35,097 nucleotides of DNA from Synechococcus sp. CCY 9618 (GTDB lineage: Bacteria > Cyanobacteriota > Cyanobacteriia > PCC-6307 > Cyanobiaceae), in assembly GCF_019038415.1 (NCBI RefSeq), contig NZ_JAFKRG010000036.1, positions 1 to 35,097 on the forward strand. Direction: 5' to 3'. This document shows, in pieces, positions 1-7,798 of the stretch. The notes below the pieces were generated by a model. It searched no databases and was not told where the DNA came from. It was given only the letters and a program-made list of their open reading frames with translations. Positions within the stretch are counted from its first letter, which is position 1. Every line of letters starts with the position of its first letter. The translations under genes and the position numbers were made by a program.

Positions 1-116
1 TCGAGGCCGTGGCCGCCGACGGGGAACAGAAGCGCAGCATCACCATGGAGTTCCGCCGCACCACCCCGGAAGCCGATGTGAACACCCGGGAAGAGGCCCA
101 GCCGGAGTGGTTCTGA
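1..116 (+). CDS. C-terminal fragment of an unidentified protein
   Basis: An open frame entering from the left edge, read from base 3, ends at the TGA at 114-116. It gives 37 residues ending in QPEWF. The tail is hydrophilic and charged, with no visible motif, so no family can be named. The other two plus-strand frames are closed by stops or run into the antisense gene that follows. Only the extreme C-terminus is present, so function is left open. Confidence 0.5.
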   Translation, partial: EAVAADGEQKRSITMEFRRTTPEADVNTREEAQPEWF

Positions 117-134
117 ATCGACTTGTGAACGGTT

Positions 135-362
135 TCAGTGACTCTCGCGCAGCTGCTCGGTGCAGATCGTGATGCACTCACCGTCATCCAGGGAGCAGGT
201 GGTGATGCAGGCGAAGTACTGGTCGACAGGATCTCCGGCCTCCTCCTCAACGGCGATCAACATCTCCGATCCCGCTGCTGGATCCTGGCTGAGCAGGTAG
301 GTTGAAGTACTGAATTCTCCGTGGACCTGGCCGCCTTGTCCGCCATGGAATGCCGTTGACAT
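135..362 (-). CDS. Small hypothetical protein with a CX3C-X6-CX3C motif
   Basis: A 75-residue protein, read from the third of three consecutive ATGs (360-362). The choice rests on GAGGGA (369-374 on the complement), which lies six bases upstream of it; the frame itself stays open to an ATG at 401. The N-terminal third is rich in Gly and Ser. The C-terminal part carries four cysteines at about residues 52, 56, 63 and 67 (CITTC...CITIC), a paired CX3C arrangement that could form two disulfides or a small metal or redox site. No signal peptide or membrane segment is visible. It is transcribed in the same direction as the methyltransferase gene upstream, separated by about 130 bp holding a perfect inverted repeat. 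I do not recognise the family. The regular cysteine spacing makes it likely to be a real gene, but the function is unknown. Confidence 0.6.
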   Translation of the reverse strand: MSTAFHGGQGGQVHGEFSTSTYLLSQDPAAGSEMLIAVEEEAGDPVDQYFACITTCSLDDGECITICTEQLRESH

Positions 363-416
363 CATCATTCCCTCAAGATCGGATTTCACCCTACGTCTCA
401 TCCTCTGTATCCCCTA

Positions 417-444
417 ATTGTTTGAGCATTCCTGCTCAAACAAT
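417..444. repeat. Perfect 12-bp inverted repeat (hairpin or operator)
   Basis: The arms ATTGTTTGAGCA (417-428) and TGCTCAAACAAT (433-444) are exact reverse complements around a 4-base spacer. Transcribed on the minus strand, the loop is GGAA, which fits the GNRA tetraloop pattern. The element lies 48 bases after the methyltransferase stop and about 55 bases before the preferred start of the small Cys-motif gene. The arms are AT-rich, unlike the surroundings, and no T-tract follows on either strand. A simple intrinsic terminator is therefore less likely than an operator, a 5'-UTR hairpin or a processing site. Confidence 0.75.
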
Positions 445-491
445 CATGAGGAGATGTGAAGTCAGGCCACCGGTGGCGTGAATCGGGCGCA

Positions 492-1670
492 TCAGACTTC
501 CGGCTGGCTCAGGAACAGGGGGAGCTGTTGTCCCCCACCCGTCGGTCCGCCTCGGGTGAAGGCGATCCAGCGGAAATCCCCGAGGGCGGCAGGATCCACC
601 AACCGCAACAGCGACTCCCGCCGTTTCAGCAGTTCCTCCAGCCGGGCCGGCTCCCCCGACTGGAGGGCGTGCAGCCGCTGGGCGAGGCCCAGGGCCAGCA
701 GGGCCTCCCCCTGGCGGCAGCTCCCAAGCAGTGACCAGCCTCCCTCCCGGGCCGCCTCGTTCAGGCTCTCCAGGCAGAGGTGGGCCGTCAGGTCCCAGTG
801 ACCCGGATCCCTCAGGGGATCGTCGCTGGCCTGCTGAAGCCGGTAGGCCATCAGGGTGCCGTTGGAGCGCTGGGGCGCGTAGTAGCGATGGGCCTCGTGG
901 GCGTAATCGATCACCAGCAGCGTGCCCTCGGCCAGGGCTCCGGCGCAGGCGGCCAGCCAGGGGGCCAGGCCGGGATGGAGTTCACTGCGCCAGCCCTCCG
1001 GGCGTCGTCCGTCGAGGGGGAGCAATCCCAGGCCCTCCAGCTGGCTCAGCAGCGGCTCCGCCAGGGGCTCAGCAGCCTCCAGGGCCAGCCGGTCGTCGAC
1101 CAGCAGCACCCGCTGTCGACACCAATGGTCGCCACGGCGTTCGATTCTCTCCACGGCGAGGGCATCCAGCACCTCGTGGGCCAGCACCACGCCCCGCAGC
1201 GGTGTCGTCGCCAGGGCCGTGAAATCGGCCCAGCGCACCGGCAGGGGAGAGGCCTGAAGGAGCCGCCGTTGCCGCTCGGCCATGCCGGCGTTCGGCTCCA
1301 CCAGCACCAGTTCCGTCCGTTCGGCCAGATGGGGCCAGCCGGCCTGCAGAGCCTGGGCCAGCTGCAGGGCGAGCTGACCTTCACCAGGACCGGTCTCCAC
1401 CAGGGCCAGGGGGGCGCCCCGGGGGAGGCGCTCCAGCCACTGGGCCACCTGGGGAGCGAGCAGCTGGGCGAACTCCGCAGACAGCGACGGAGCGGTGACG
1501 AAATCCCCGTGGGGCCCGATCGAGAGGCGGCCGCTGCCATAGGCGCCGTGCTCCGGATCATGCAGGACCCACTCCATGTAGGTGAGGAAGGGCACCGAGC
1601 CCCCCGCCCGGAGCAGCCGCTGCCGCAGCCAGGCCGGAACGGCCCGGGGTCCCGGTTGGACGGTCTTCAC
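492..1670 (-). CDS. MidA/NDUFAF7-like SAM-dependent methyltransferase (DUF185)
   Basis: A class I SAM-dependent methyltransferase of the DUF185 (Methyltransf_28) family. Mitochondrial members (NDUFAF7/MidA) methylate an arginine of a complex I subunit during assembly. A role with the cyanobacterial NDH-1 complex is only inference. The N-terminal FLTYMEWVLHDPEHGAYGSG block is typical of the family. The SAM-binding glycine motif follows as VETGPGEGQLA, then GVVLAHEVLDALAVER, which corresponds to the family's acidic Asn/His-Glu-Val-Leu-Asp segment. Length is about 392 residues, within the family range. The frame stays open to a TTG at 1721, but that would abut the divergent ATG of the Psb32-like gene with no room for promoters. 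A GTG at 1670 leaves 50 bp and a family-like N-terminus, so it is preferred. No clear ribosome site supports either start. Confidence 0.85.
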   Translation of the reverse strand: MKTVQPGPRAVPAWLRQRLLRAGGSVPFLTYMEWVLHDPEHGAYGSGRLSIGPHGDFVTAPSLSAEFAQLLAPQVAQWLERLPRGAPLALVETGPGEGQLALQLAQALQAGWPHLAERTELVLVEPNAGMAERQRRLLQASPLPVRWADFTALATTPLRGVVLAHEVLDALAVERIERRGDHWCRQRVLLVDDRLALEAAEPLAEPLLSQLEGLGLLPLDGRRPEGWRSELHPGLAPWLAACAGALAEGTLLVIDYAHEAHRYYAPQRSNGTLMAYRLQQASDDPLRDPGHWDLTAHLCLESLNEAAREGGWSLLGSCRQGEALLALGLAQRLHALQSGEPARLEELLKRRESLLRLVDPAALGDFRWIAFTRGGPTGGGQQLPLFLSQPEV

Positions 1671-1720
1671 GCAGCGACGGAGCGACTCGGTGAGAATGCT
1701 GCCCGACGGAAGGGAAACCA

Positions 1721-2587
1721 ATGGCGACAGCGAAGCCGGCAGCGGGCGCGAGGCAAACCACGGGGTCCGGGCCCCTGAGGAGCCGACTGGGAGCCCTGCT
1801 GGCCGCTCTCGCCCTCGTGCTGCTCACCTGGCTGCTGCCGGAAACCGGCGTCGCCTTCGCGGCGGATAACCCCCAGCTCCTGCCCGATCACCCCACCCCG
1901 GTGATCGACCTGGCCAAGGCCCTCACGGACGGTGAACGGGGGGTGCTGGAGACGGAGCTGGAGGAGTTCGAAGCCAGCAGCGGCTGGAAGCTGCGGGTGC
2001 TGACCCAGTACGAGCGCACCCCGGGCCTGGCGGTGAAGGGATTCTGGGACCTGGACGAGCGCAGCCTGCTGCTGGTGGCCGATCCCCGCGGCGGCAACCT
2101 GCTCAACTTCAACGTGGGTGAGGCCCTGTTCGCCCTGATGCCCCGCACCTTCTGGGTGGAGCTCCAGACCCGCTACGGCAACCAGTTCTACGTACGCGAC
2201 AACGGCGAGGACGGCTCCATCCTCTCGGCGATCCACGCCGTCAAGGGATGTCTGGCCATCGGTGGCTGTCAGGTGGTTCCTGGCCTGCCGCGGGAGCAAT
2301 GGATCCTGACCCTCTGCACCTCGATCCTCGGCGGATTGATCGTGGGCTTCGCGGCCTTCCCACGCCAGGAGGGCCGCCGGATCGAATGGACCTGGGTGCT
2401 GCTGCTCTCCCCCCTCTGGATGATCCTGTTCGTGGCCCTGGGCATGGGACCGATCATCACGCGCACCCACGATGTGCTGCCGCTGCTGCGCAACACCCTG
2501 GGGTTCCTGGGTGCTTCGGTGGTGGCCTATCTGATCGCCCAGAAAACCCTGGGAGGGGTGCGGCTGGAGGGGAAGGGCGATGCCTGA
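1721..2587 (+). CDS. psb32: Psb32-like TPM-domain membrane protein
   Basis: A 288-residue protein with an N-terminal hydrophobic segment at about 22-48 ending in a signal-peptidase-like GVAFAA. A TPM domain follows at about residues 55-190, starting PTPVIDLAKALTDGERG and including LLLVADPRGGNLLNFNVGEAL. The C-terminal third has three hydrophobic segments between about 195 and 275. This layout resembles cyanobacterial Psb32 and plant TLP18.3, thylakoid-lumen proteins linked to photosystem II repair after photodamage. The mature TPM domain would face the lumen or periplasm and be held by the C-terminal helices. The gene starts with ATG directly beside the divergent MidA-like gene. The family is fairly sure; the photosystem II repair role and the symbol are by analogy, since TPM domains occur in other membrane proteins too. 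Confidence 0.75.
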   Translation: MATAKPAAGARQTTGSGPLRSRLGALLAALALVLLTWLLPETGVAFAADNPQLLPDHPTPVIDLAKALTDGERGVLETELEEFEASSGWKLRVLTQYERTPGLAVKGFWDLDERSLLLVADPRGGNLLNFNVGEALFALMPRTFWVELQTRYGNQFYVRDNGEDGSILSAIHAVKGCLAIGGCQVVPGLPREQWILTLCTSILGGLIVGFAAFPRQEGRRIEWTWVLLLSPLWMILFVALGMGPIITRTHDVLPLLRNTLGFLGASVVAYLIAQKTLGGVRLEGKGDA

Positions 2588-2620
2588 GCGCCGGCTGGCT
2601 GAACGCCCTGACCGGGGAGC

Positions 2621-3373
2621 TCAGGGATTGGCTGCCCCAGCACCGACCTTCTCGAGCCGGCAGGAAAGGCTGTCGTCGTCACAGACCGGCGGCAGCGGAC
2701 GAATGGCCACGTCCTCCCAGACGGCGGCAGCTTCGTCGCGGAGCTGGGCCAGGTTCTGCTCGTAGAAGCGACGCAGGTCGGTGAAACGCTTCACGGGCTG
2801 TCCGTAGAAACTGCGGCCGGCGAGGGTGGGGAAGGAGGCCCATTCGGGGGCCAGACGGGCGGCCAGACCTGGGGTCAGCTCGCCACGGTCGGCAAGCTGG
2901 AGCGCTCCGCGACGCTGCACCAGGAACAGGGCGGCCTGATCCTGGGACTCGGGCTGGAAGTCGGCGATGCCGAGGGCCCGGGTGACCATGGTCCAGGTGA
3001 AGGGCATGAACTGGTAGGCACCGGCGGCGGCACTGGCGTAGCGGGCGGTGCGCATCACCCGGTTGGGATGGCGGTCGAGGGAGTCGAAGAGACTGCCGCC
3101 GAACAGGATGCGATACCCCACGTCATGGCCGTTGGCCCAGGTTCCCTCGGCGTAGCGGATGGTGTTGAGCAGGGCCCGCCGCTCCGGAGTGATAGCGAAG
3201 ACACGGGGAGTGGCTGCCGCCGCAGGCAGCACGGCCACCGACCTGGGGCCGTTGACGGACCCCCCGTTCAGGGTCCAGGTGCTGGAGGCCTCAAGGGCCC
3301 TGGCCGGCTCTGCCAGGGAAAGGCTGAGGCCGGTGAAGGCGAGCAGCAGATGGGAGCTCTGAAAAATCCGCAA
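2621..3373 (-). CDS. Secreted lambda-lysozyme-like (GH104) muramidase
   Basis: The protein has a hydrophobic signal-like segment (QSSHLLLAFTGLSLSLAEPARA) followed by a lambda-endolysin-type fold. TIRYAEGT carries the expected catalytic glutamate, and GYRILFGGSLF and ASAAAGAYQFMPFTW match the family's substrate-cleft blocks. GH104 enzymes cleave the MurNAc-GlcNAc bond of peptidoglycan as lytic transglycosylases. A signal peptide suggests export to the periplasm, so a role in wall remodelling is more likely than phage lysis; no holin or other phage gene lies nearby. The frame stays open to a GTG at 3472, but that lies inside a palindrome and adds unstructured sequence. The TTG at 3373 gives the most signal-like N-terminus; a GTG at 3433 is another option. 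The start is uncertain, the family call is firm. Confidence 0.82.
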   Translation of the reverse strand: MRIFQSSHLLLAFTGLSLSLAEPARALEASSTWTLNGGSVNGPRSVAVLPAAAATPRVFAITPERRALLNTIRYAEGTWANGHDVGYRILFGGSLFDSLDRHPNRVMRTARYASAAAGAYQFMPFTWTMVTRALGIADFQPESQDQAALFLVQRRGALQLADRGELTPGLAARLAPEWASFPTLAGRSFYGQPVKRFTDLRRFYEQNLAQLRDEAAAVWEDVAIRPLPPVCDDDSLSCRLEKVGAGAANP

Positions 3374-3672
3374 AAGAGAGGGAGGCGAAGGGCAGATGAG
3401 TGGAGCATTCTGTTCATGGAGAACGGATTGCACCCGGTTGTTGTGCTCATGTCTCCATGTCTTCGGAAGCACGACATCAGGATGTCGTCGTGATCCCGTC
3501 GCAAGGAAAGTGGATTCTTAGCCCTCAAACTTCGCGGTAATTTGCCGACGAACGGCCCGAACCGATTCCCTCTTCGTGACGGTCACACAACTGTCTACCA
3601 GTATCAAGAATGACGCTCAGCGTTCGAGATACAGGGAGGGACTGAATTTTCGCGATCTCGTTGAACAGATGA
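3374..3672. other. Intergenic stretch upstream of the lysozyme gene
   Basis: No convincing gene is seen here. The stretch is AT-richer than its neighbours and contains the palindrome at 3471-3488 and a shorter 5-1-5 palindrome, GTGAC-G-GTCAC, at 3576-3586. On the minus strand it lies between the glycosyltransferase stop and the preferred lysozyme start, so it should hold the lysozyme promoter. No confident -10/-35 pair was found by eye. Confidence 0.5.
3471..3488. promoter_or_regulatory. Perfect 8-2-8 palindrome upstream of the lysozyme gene
   Basis: ACGACATC (3471-3478) and GATGTCGT (3481-3488) are exact reverse complements separated by AG. The site is about 100 bases upstream of the preferred lysozyme start. 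Its symmetry and location fit a dimeric repressor or activator site. No factor can be named. Confidence 0.45.
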
Positions 3673-4773
3673 TCAAATCCTGAAGGTCTGCGCGATAGGG
3701 ACTGCTGATCGGCCCTCCGCCAGCGCCACGATCGCCCGGGCCGCTGTAGCCGCCCCGTCGTCCGCCAGGGGGCCGTCCAGGGGCGGAAGCAGGGGCTGAT
3801 CCAGTTGCCAGTCCCCGCGGCGGAACTGGTCCTGGCTGAGCAGACGGTGCCGGCCATGGAGGCGCAGGTCCTCCTCCAGCACCGGGGCCTCGGCGAATCC
3901 CTCCCGGTGCACCAGATGAATACCCACTCCCTGGCTGAAGGCCTCACAGAAGCTGCTGTAGCCCGGTTTGGTGATCAGTCGCCCCGTCAGGGGCATCAGA
4001 TCAAGCGGACGTACCCCCTCCGGCAGGCGACGGCCGTTGGGGACCTCCGCCAGGACGGGATCGGGTCCGATGAACACATGCTGCGGCCAGCGGGCCATCC
4101 AGGCGGGATCGATCGCCATGCCCAGGCCGCCGAAGCTGACCAGCACCACCCGCTCCCGCTCCGCCGGCAGGCCCAGATCCTCCGCCAGCCGGCGGGTCTC
4201 AAGGCGGGGCCGGGAGCAGGTCAGGCCCAGCCGCACCTCAGGCAGCCCCCAGTCCATGGGCAGGGACAGGGGGCAGTGGAGCAGCAGATCGCCCCGGGCA
4301 TAGCGCCGGCGATGCTGCTCCACCCAGGGCCGGAACGCCGGGCCCATGGGTGCGTGGATGGCATCCCAGCCGAAGCTGGCCAGCCACACCAGGGGCGCCC
4401 CCAGACGGCCGGCCAGAAGCGCAGCGGCCGGTGGCACATCCCCCAGCAGCAGCAACGGCTCCTGCTGGGCCGCGAGCCACGCGGCCTCGCCATCGACCCG
4501 CTCCGGCAGCTCGGCCTCGAGGGCTTCGAGTGCCGTCAGGGTGGCCGAGGCATCGGCCCCCAGGGCATCCGCCTGAATCACACCGACGTCCCAGCGGCAG
4601 GGTCGGTGCTCAAAGGGAACCCGGCCGAAGGACAACCGCAGAAACGCTTGCGGCAGTCCGGTGGAGAGCACCAGACGCCAGTCGGGCCGCAGATCCGCCA
4701 GTTCCGTCAGCACCGCTGCCGTTCGGGAGCCGTGGCCGTAGCCATGGCTGCTGATGCAGGCATAGATCAGCAT
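3673..4773 (-). CDS. Glycosyltransferase-like protein, MurG/UGT fold
   Basis: A 366-residue protein beginning MLIYACISSHGYGHGSR. The N-terminal HGYGHGSR loop is characteristic of GT-B glycosyltransferases that bind nucleotide sugar, as in MurG and the N-terminal domain of plant L-arabinokinase. A second-domain motif is also visible: VVLVSFGGLGM opens the C-terminal Rossmann half, and KPGYSSFCEAFSQGVG resembles the donor-binding segment (compare GGxGTxxEA). No signal peptide or membrane span is seen, so it is probably cytosolic. An upstream GTG at 4800 would overlap the phosphoesterase stop; the ATG at 4773 fits the family N-terminus better and leaves 16 bp. It is probably co-transcribed with that phosphoesterase. 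Substrate and product are unknown. Confidence 0.7.
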   Translation of the reverse strand: MLIYACISSHGYGHGSRTAAVLTELADLRPDWRLVLSTGLPQAFLRLSFGRVPFEHRPCRWDVGVIQADALGADASATLTALEALEAELPERVDGEAAWLAAQQEPLLLLGDVPPAAALLAGRLGAPLVWLASFGWDAIHAPMGPAFRPWVEQHRRRYARGDLLLHCPLSLPMDWGLPEVRLGLTCSRPRLETRRLAEDLGLPAERERVVLVSFGGLGMAIDPAWMARWPQHVFIGPDPVLAEVPNGRRLPEGVRPLDLMPLTGRLITKPGYSSFCEAFSQGVGIHLVHREGFAEAPVLEEDLRLHGRHRLLSQDQFRRGDWQLDQPLLPPLDGPLADDGAATAARAIVALAEGRSAVPIAQTFRI

Positions 4774-4789
4774 GCCCGGCGCAGGGCCA

Positions 4790-5671
4790 TCAGCAGGCAC
4801 TCAGCACGCCTGGCGCCGGCTGGACCGCTCGCCACAGGGTCTGCTCGTAATGCAGGGCACCGTCGATCCCGTACCAGCGATGGCTGATGTGTCGCAGCTC
4901 GCCGTCCCGGAAGACCACCCAGCTGAAGTGACGCAGGGCCCGACCCTGCTGGTCCACACCGTGGCGGGGCACGCAGGCCGTGTTGAGGAAGGCCGTGCCG
5001 TGGGTGTCCCTGCGGAAGCTGATCCGCTCCCCCTGATGGTGGCGCAGGACATGGTGCATGTGACCGAACACCACCAGGGGCAGGGGGCGGCGACGGCGGA
5101 TCTGATCGACCGCCAGGGCCAGATCCTGGTCCCCCCAGTCGCAGGCGGGCGTCTTCCAGTCCCTGCCGCAGGGATCATCCAGCTGGCTGCCGAGACCGCT
5201 GGGGCCGGAATGGGCCAGCAGCACCAGGGGGAGGGCCGGATCCGCCGACAGGGCGGCCCGGCTGATCCGCTCGGCGGAGGCGTGGAGGCCCACCGGGCCG
5301 TAGACCGCCCGGACGGCCTTGGAGAGATGAAAACCGCCACCCGCCGTCCCTGGGCGGGCTCCCACCACCGCCAGGCCGGGCGGGCGGAGCTCCCTCAGAC
5401 CCCAGCCGCAGTGGCGATCTCCCAGCAGTTCCAGCTGCCGACGCAGGGTGCGGCCGCTGCCGTCCTTGCCCGAATCGTGGTTGCCCAGCACGCAGGCCAT
5501 GGGCAGCTCCAGGCTGGCGAGCAGTTCCGGGATCCGGCTCTTTCCGTCGCTGAGATCGCCCACCAGAAGCAGGGCATCGGGACGGATCCGATCGAGCAGG
5601 TCATGGTCGCTGCGATCCCACTGATCATGCAGATCCCCCGCAATGGCGATGTTCAGCTCAGCCAATAGCAA
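4790..5671 (-). CDS. Calcineurin-like metallophosphoesterase (TIGR04168 type)
   Basis: A 293-residue metallophosphoesterase with the family's metal-binding blocks in order: GDLH (about residues 12-15), GDLSD (38-42), GNHD (63-66), LLAHSGPSG and GHMHH near residue 205. These residues would hold a two-metal centre. The overall pattern resembles the cyanobacterial/plant subfamily TIGR04168, whose substrate is not established to my knowledge. The start is TTG at 5671, with an AGGA about seven bases upstream; a second TTG at 5665 is possible. The gene is divergent from nadA (32 bp apart) and lies upstream of the glycosyltransferase on the same strand. It is not the ligase-associated endonuclease PdeM, despite lying near the repair genes. 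Confidence 0.82.
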   Translation of the reverse strand: MLLAELNIAIAGDLHDQWDRSDHDLLDRIRPDALLLVGDLSDGKSRIPELLASLELPMACVLGNHDSGKDGSGRTLRRQLELLGDRHCGWGLRELRPPGLAVVGARPGTAGGGFHLSKAVRAVYGPVGLHASAERISRAALSADPALPLVLLAHSGPSGLGSQLDDPCGRDWKTPACDWGDQDLALAVDQIRRRRPLPLVVFGHMHHVLRHHQGERISFRRDTHGTAFLNTACVPRHGVDQQGRALRHFSWVVFRDGELRHISHRWYGIDGALHYEQTLWRAVQPAPGVLSAC

Positions 5672-5703
5672 CCGCTTCCTAGAGTGCGATCATCCTGCAT
5701 GAG

Positions 5704-6726
5704 ATGGGGCAACGGTTGGTCTTCACGCAGACCCTGACCAGCGGAACCCGGCCCACCGGTACTGGGGTGGCCCCCTCAGAAGCGCCCGATCCGATGCCGC
5801 CGCCGGGGGATCTGCCTGCCGCGATCGATCGTCTGCGGCAGGAGAGAAAGGCTGTGATCCTTGCCCACTACTACCAGGACGACGCCATCCAGGACTGCGC
5901 CGATTTCATCGGTGATTCGCTCGAACTCTCCCGCAAGGCGGCGAGCACCGATGCCGAGGTGATCGTCTTCTGCGGTGTGCACTTCATGGCGGAGACCGCC
6001 AAGATCCTCAACCCGGGCAAGACCGTGCTGCTGCCCGATCTGCAGGCCGGCTGCAGCCTGGCCGACACCTGCCCGGCCGATGCCTTCGCCGACTTCCGCC
6101 GCCGCCATCCTGACCACATCGCGGTGAGCTACATCAACTGCTCGGCGGCGGTGAAGGCCCACAGCGACCTGATCTGCACCAGCAGCAATGCGGTGCAGCT
6201 GGTGCGCCAGTTGCCGGCCGAGCGACCGATCCTCTTCGCCCCCGACCAGAACCTGGGCCGCTGGGTGGCCCGGGAGAGCGGCCGGGAGCTCACCCTCTGG
6301 CCCGGCAGCTGCATCGTCCACGAAACCTTCAGCGAGCAGGCCCTGCTGCGACTGCGTCAGGAGCACCCCGACGCCGAGGTGATCGCCCATCCGGAATGCC
6401 AGCAGCATCTCCTCGATCTGGCCGATTTCATCGGCTCCACCAGCAAGCTGCTGCAGCGGACGGAAACCAGCCCGGCGCCGTCCTTCATCGTGCTGACCGA
6501 ACCGGGAATCCTGCACCAGATGCGCCGACGGGCCCCGGGCAAGACCCTGTTTGAGGTTCCCGGAGCGGATGGCTGCAGCTGCAACGCCTGTCCTTACATG
6601 CGCCTCAACACGCTGGAGAAGCTCTGGCGATGCCTGCAGACGATGGCGCCCGCGATCGAAATCGACGAGGAGACCCGGCGGCGGGCCCTGGTGCCGATCG
6701 AACGGATGCTGGCCATGAGCGCCTGA
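5704..6726 (+). CDS. nadA: Quinolinate synthase NadA
   Basis: Quinolinate synthase condenses iminoaspartate with dihydroxyacetone phosphate to give quinolinate in de novo NAD synthesis, using a [4Fe-4S] cluster. The conserved [15 protein letters not shown] stretch follows a variable N-terminus. Cysteines in cluster-binding contexts are visible in GCSLADTCP (about residue 117), PGSCIVHE and CSCNACPYM, and HPEC lies before the last of these. The 340-residue frame from ATG 5704 has about 30 extra residues relative to common bacterial forms. A second ATG at 5794 ([14 protein letters not shown]) is an equally plausible start. The gene is divergent from the phosphoesterase and 16 bp ahead of the exonuclease gene, so read-through into the repair pair is possible. 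Confidence 0.95.
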   Translation: MGQRLVFTQTLTSGTRPTGTGVAPSEAPDPMPPPGDLPAAIDRLRQERKAVILAHYYQDDAIQDCADFIGDSLELSRKAASTDAEVIVFCGVHFMAETAKILNPGKTVLLPDLQAGCSLADTCPADAFADFRRRHPDHIAVSYINCSAAVKAHSDLICTSSNAVQLVRQLPAERPILFAPDQNLGRWVARESGRELTLWPGSCIVHETFSEQALLRLRQEHPDAEVIAHPECQQHLLDLADFIGSTSKLLQRTETSPAPSFIVLTEPGILHQMRRRAPGKTLFEVPGADGCSCNACPYMRLNTLEKLWRCLQTMAPAIEIDEETRRRALVPIERMLAMSA

Positions 6727-6742
6727 GCCATCCCTGGCTGCC

Positions 6743-7798
6743 GTGCCGATGAAGCGGACGTCCCACCTGCCTCCGGATGGTCTGATCAGCCTCACCCCCG
6801 AGGGGCTTCACTGTGCCGCCGCCGGCGTCTGGATCGATCCCTGGCGACCCGTGTCCCGGGCCCTGATCACCCATGCCCATGCCGACCACGCCAGGCCCGG
6901 CTGCGGCACCTACTGGGCGATCGGCAGCGCCGAAGGCATCCTGCGGCGCCGGCTGGGGACCGGCATCGACCTGCGACCCGTCAGCTACGGCCAGGAATGG
7001 CGTCTGGGCGATGCCAGCGTGTCGTTCCACAGCGCTGGCCACGTGCTGGGTTCGGCCCAGATCCGTCTGACGGCCGGCGGGGAACGCTGGCTGATCAGCG
7101 GCGACTTCAAACGGGATGCCGATCCCAGCTGCACTCCCTTCGAGCCGGTGGGGGCCGACGTGCTGATCAGCGAAGCCACCTTCGGCCTGCCGATCTACCG
7201 ATGGGCAGCGGGAGCCAGCGTGGCGGAGCAGATCCGTCGCTGGTGGAAGGGGGCGCCCGAACGGACCTCGATCCTGTTCTGCTACGCCTTCGGCAAGGCC
7301 CAGCGGGTACTGGCGGAACTGGCGGCCCTCGGGGACACCGATGAGGTGCTGCTGCACGGTGCCGTCCAGACCCTGATGGAGCCCTACCGCCAGGCGGGGG
7401 TGGCCATGGTGCCCACCCGGCCCGTGAGCGAACTGCCCCGCTCCGCCTCCCTGGCCGGGCGGCTGGTGATCGCGCCGCCCTCCGCCCATCGTTCGGCCTG
7501 GATGAAGCGCTTCCGCGGGCCCCAGACGGCCTTCGCCAGCGGCTGGATGGCCGTGCGTGGTGCCCGCCGCCGGCGGGGCTACGAGCGGGGATTCGTGCTC
7601 AGCGACCACGCCGACTGGGACGGGCTGGTGCGCACGGCCCGGGAGAGCGGCGCCCACCAGATCTATCTGACCCATGGCCAGAGTGATGTCCTGGCCCGCT
7701 ACCTGCGGGAGGTGGAGGGCCTGGGCGCCGATCCGCTGGAAGGGGGCTTCGAGACGGAACGCAGCATGGAGGGCGAGCCGGGACCGGAGCCGGAATGA
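6743..7798 (+). CDS. Ligase-associated MBL-fold DNA exonuclease
   Basis: A metallo-beta-lactamase/beta-CASP-type nuclease. THAHADHARPG (from about residue 43) carries the HxHxDH metal motif; SAGHVLGSAQI, SGDFKRDAD and LSDHADW supply the later metal-binding histidine and aspartate blocks. The layout fits the ligase-associated exonuclease family (TIGR04122), found beside an ATP-dependent ligase and an Lhr-like helicase. It probably processes DNA ends before ligation. The start is GTG 6743 or ATG 6749, six bases apart. Its TGA overlaps the ligase ATG by four bases (ATGA), so the two are translationally coupled. It is shorter than RNase J and has no visible extra RNA-binding domain. Confidence 0.9.
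   Translation: MPMKRTSHLPPDGLISLTPEGLHCAAAGVWIDPWRPVSRALITHAHADHARPGCGTYWAIGSAEGILRRRLGTGIDLRPVSYGQEWRLGDASVSFHSAGHVLGSAQIRLTAGGERWLISGDFKRDADPSCTPFEPVGADVLISEATFGLPIYRWAAGASVAEQIRRWWKGAPERTSILFCYAFGKAQRVLAELAALGDTDEVLLHGAVQTLMEPYRQAGVAMVPTRPVSELPRSASLAGRLVIAPPSAHRSAWMKRFRGPQTAFASGWMAVRGARRRRGYERGFVLSDHADWDGLVRTARESGAHQIYLTHGQSDVLARYLREVEGLGADPLEGGFETERSMEGEPGPEPE

Noticed and set aside
3576-3586. CRP-like site GTGAC-G-GTCAC
   Set aside because: The spacing between half sites is too short for the TGTGA-N6-TCACA pattern, so it is probably chance.
4790-5671. Metallophosphoesterase as the ligase-associated endonuclease PdeM
   Set aside because: Its length and motif pattern fit the TIGR04168-type cyanobacterial/plant group, and it is paired with a glycosyltransferase on the opposite strand from the repair genes.
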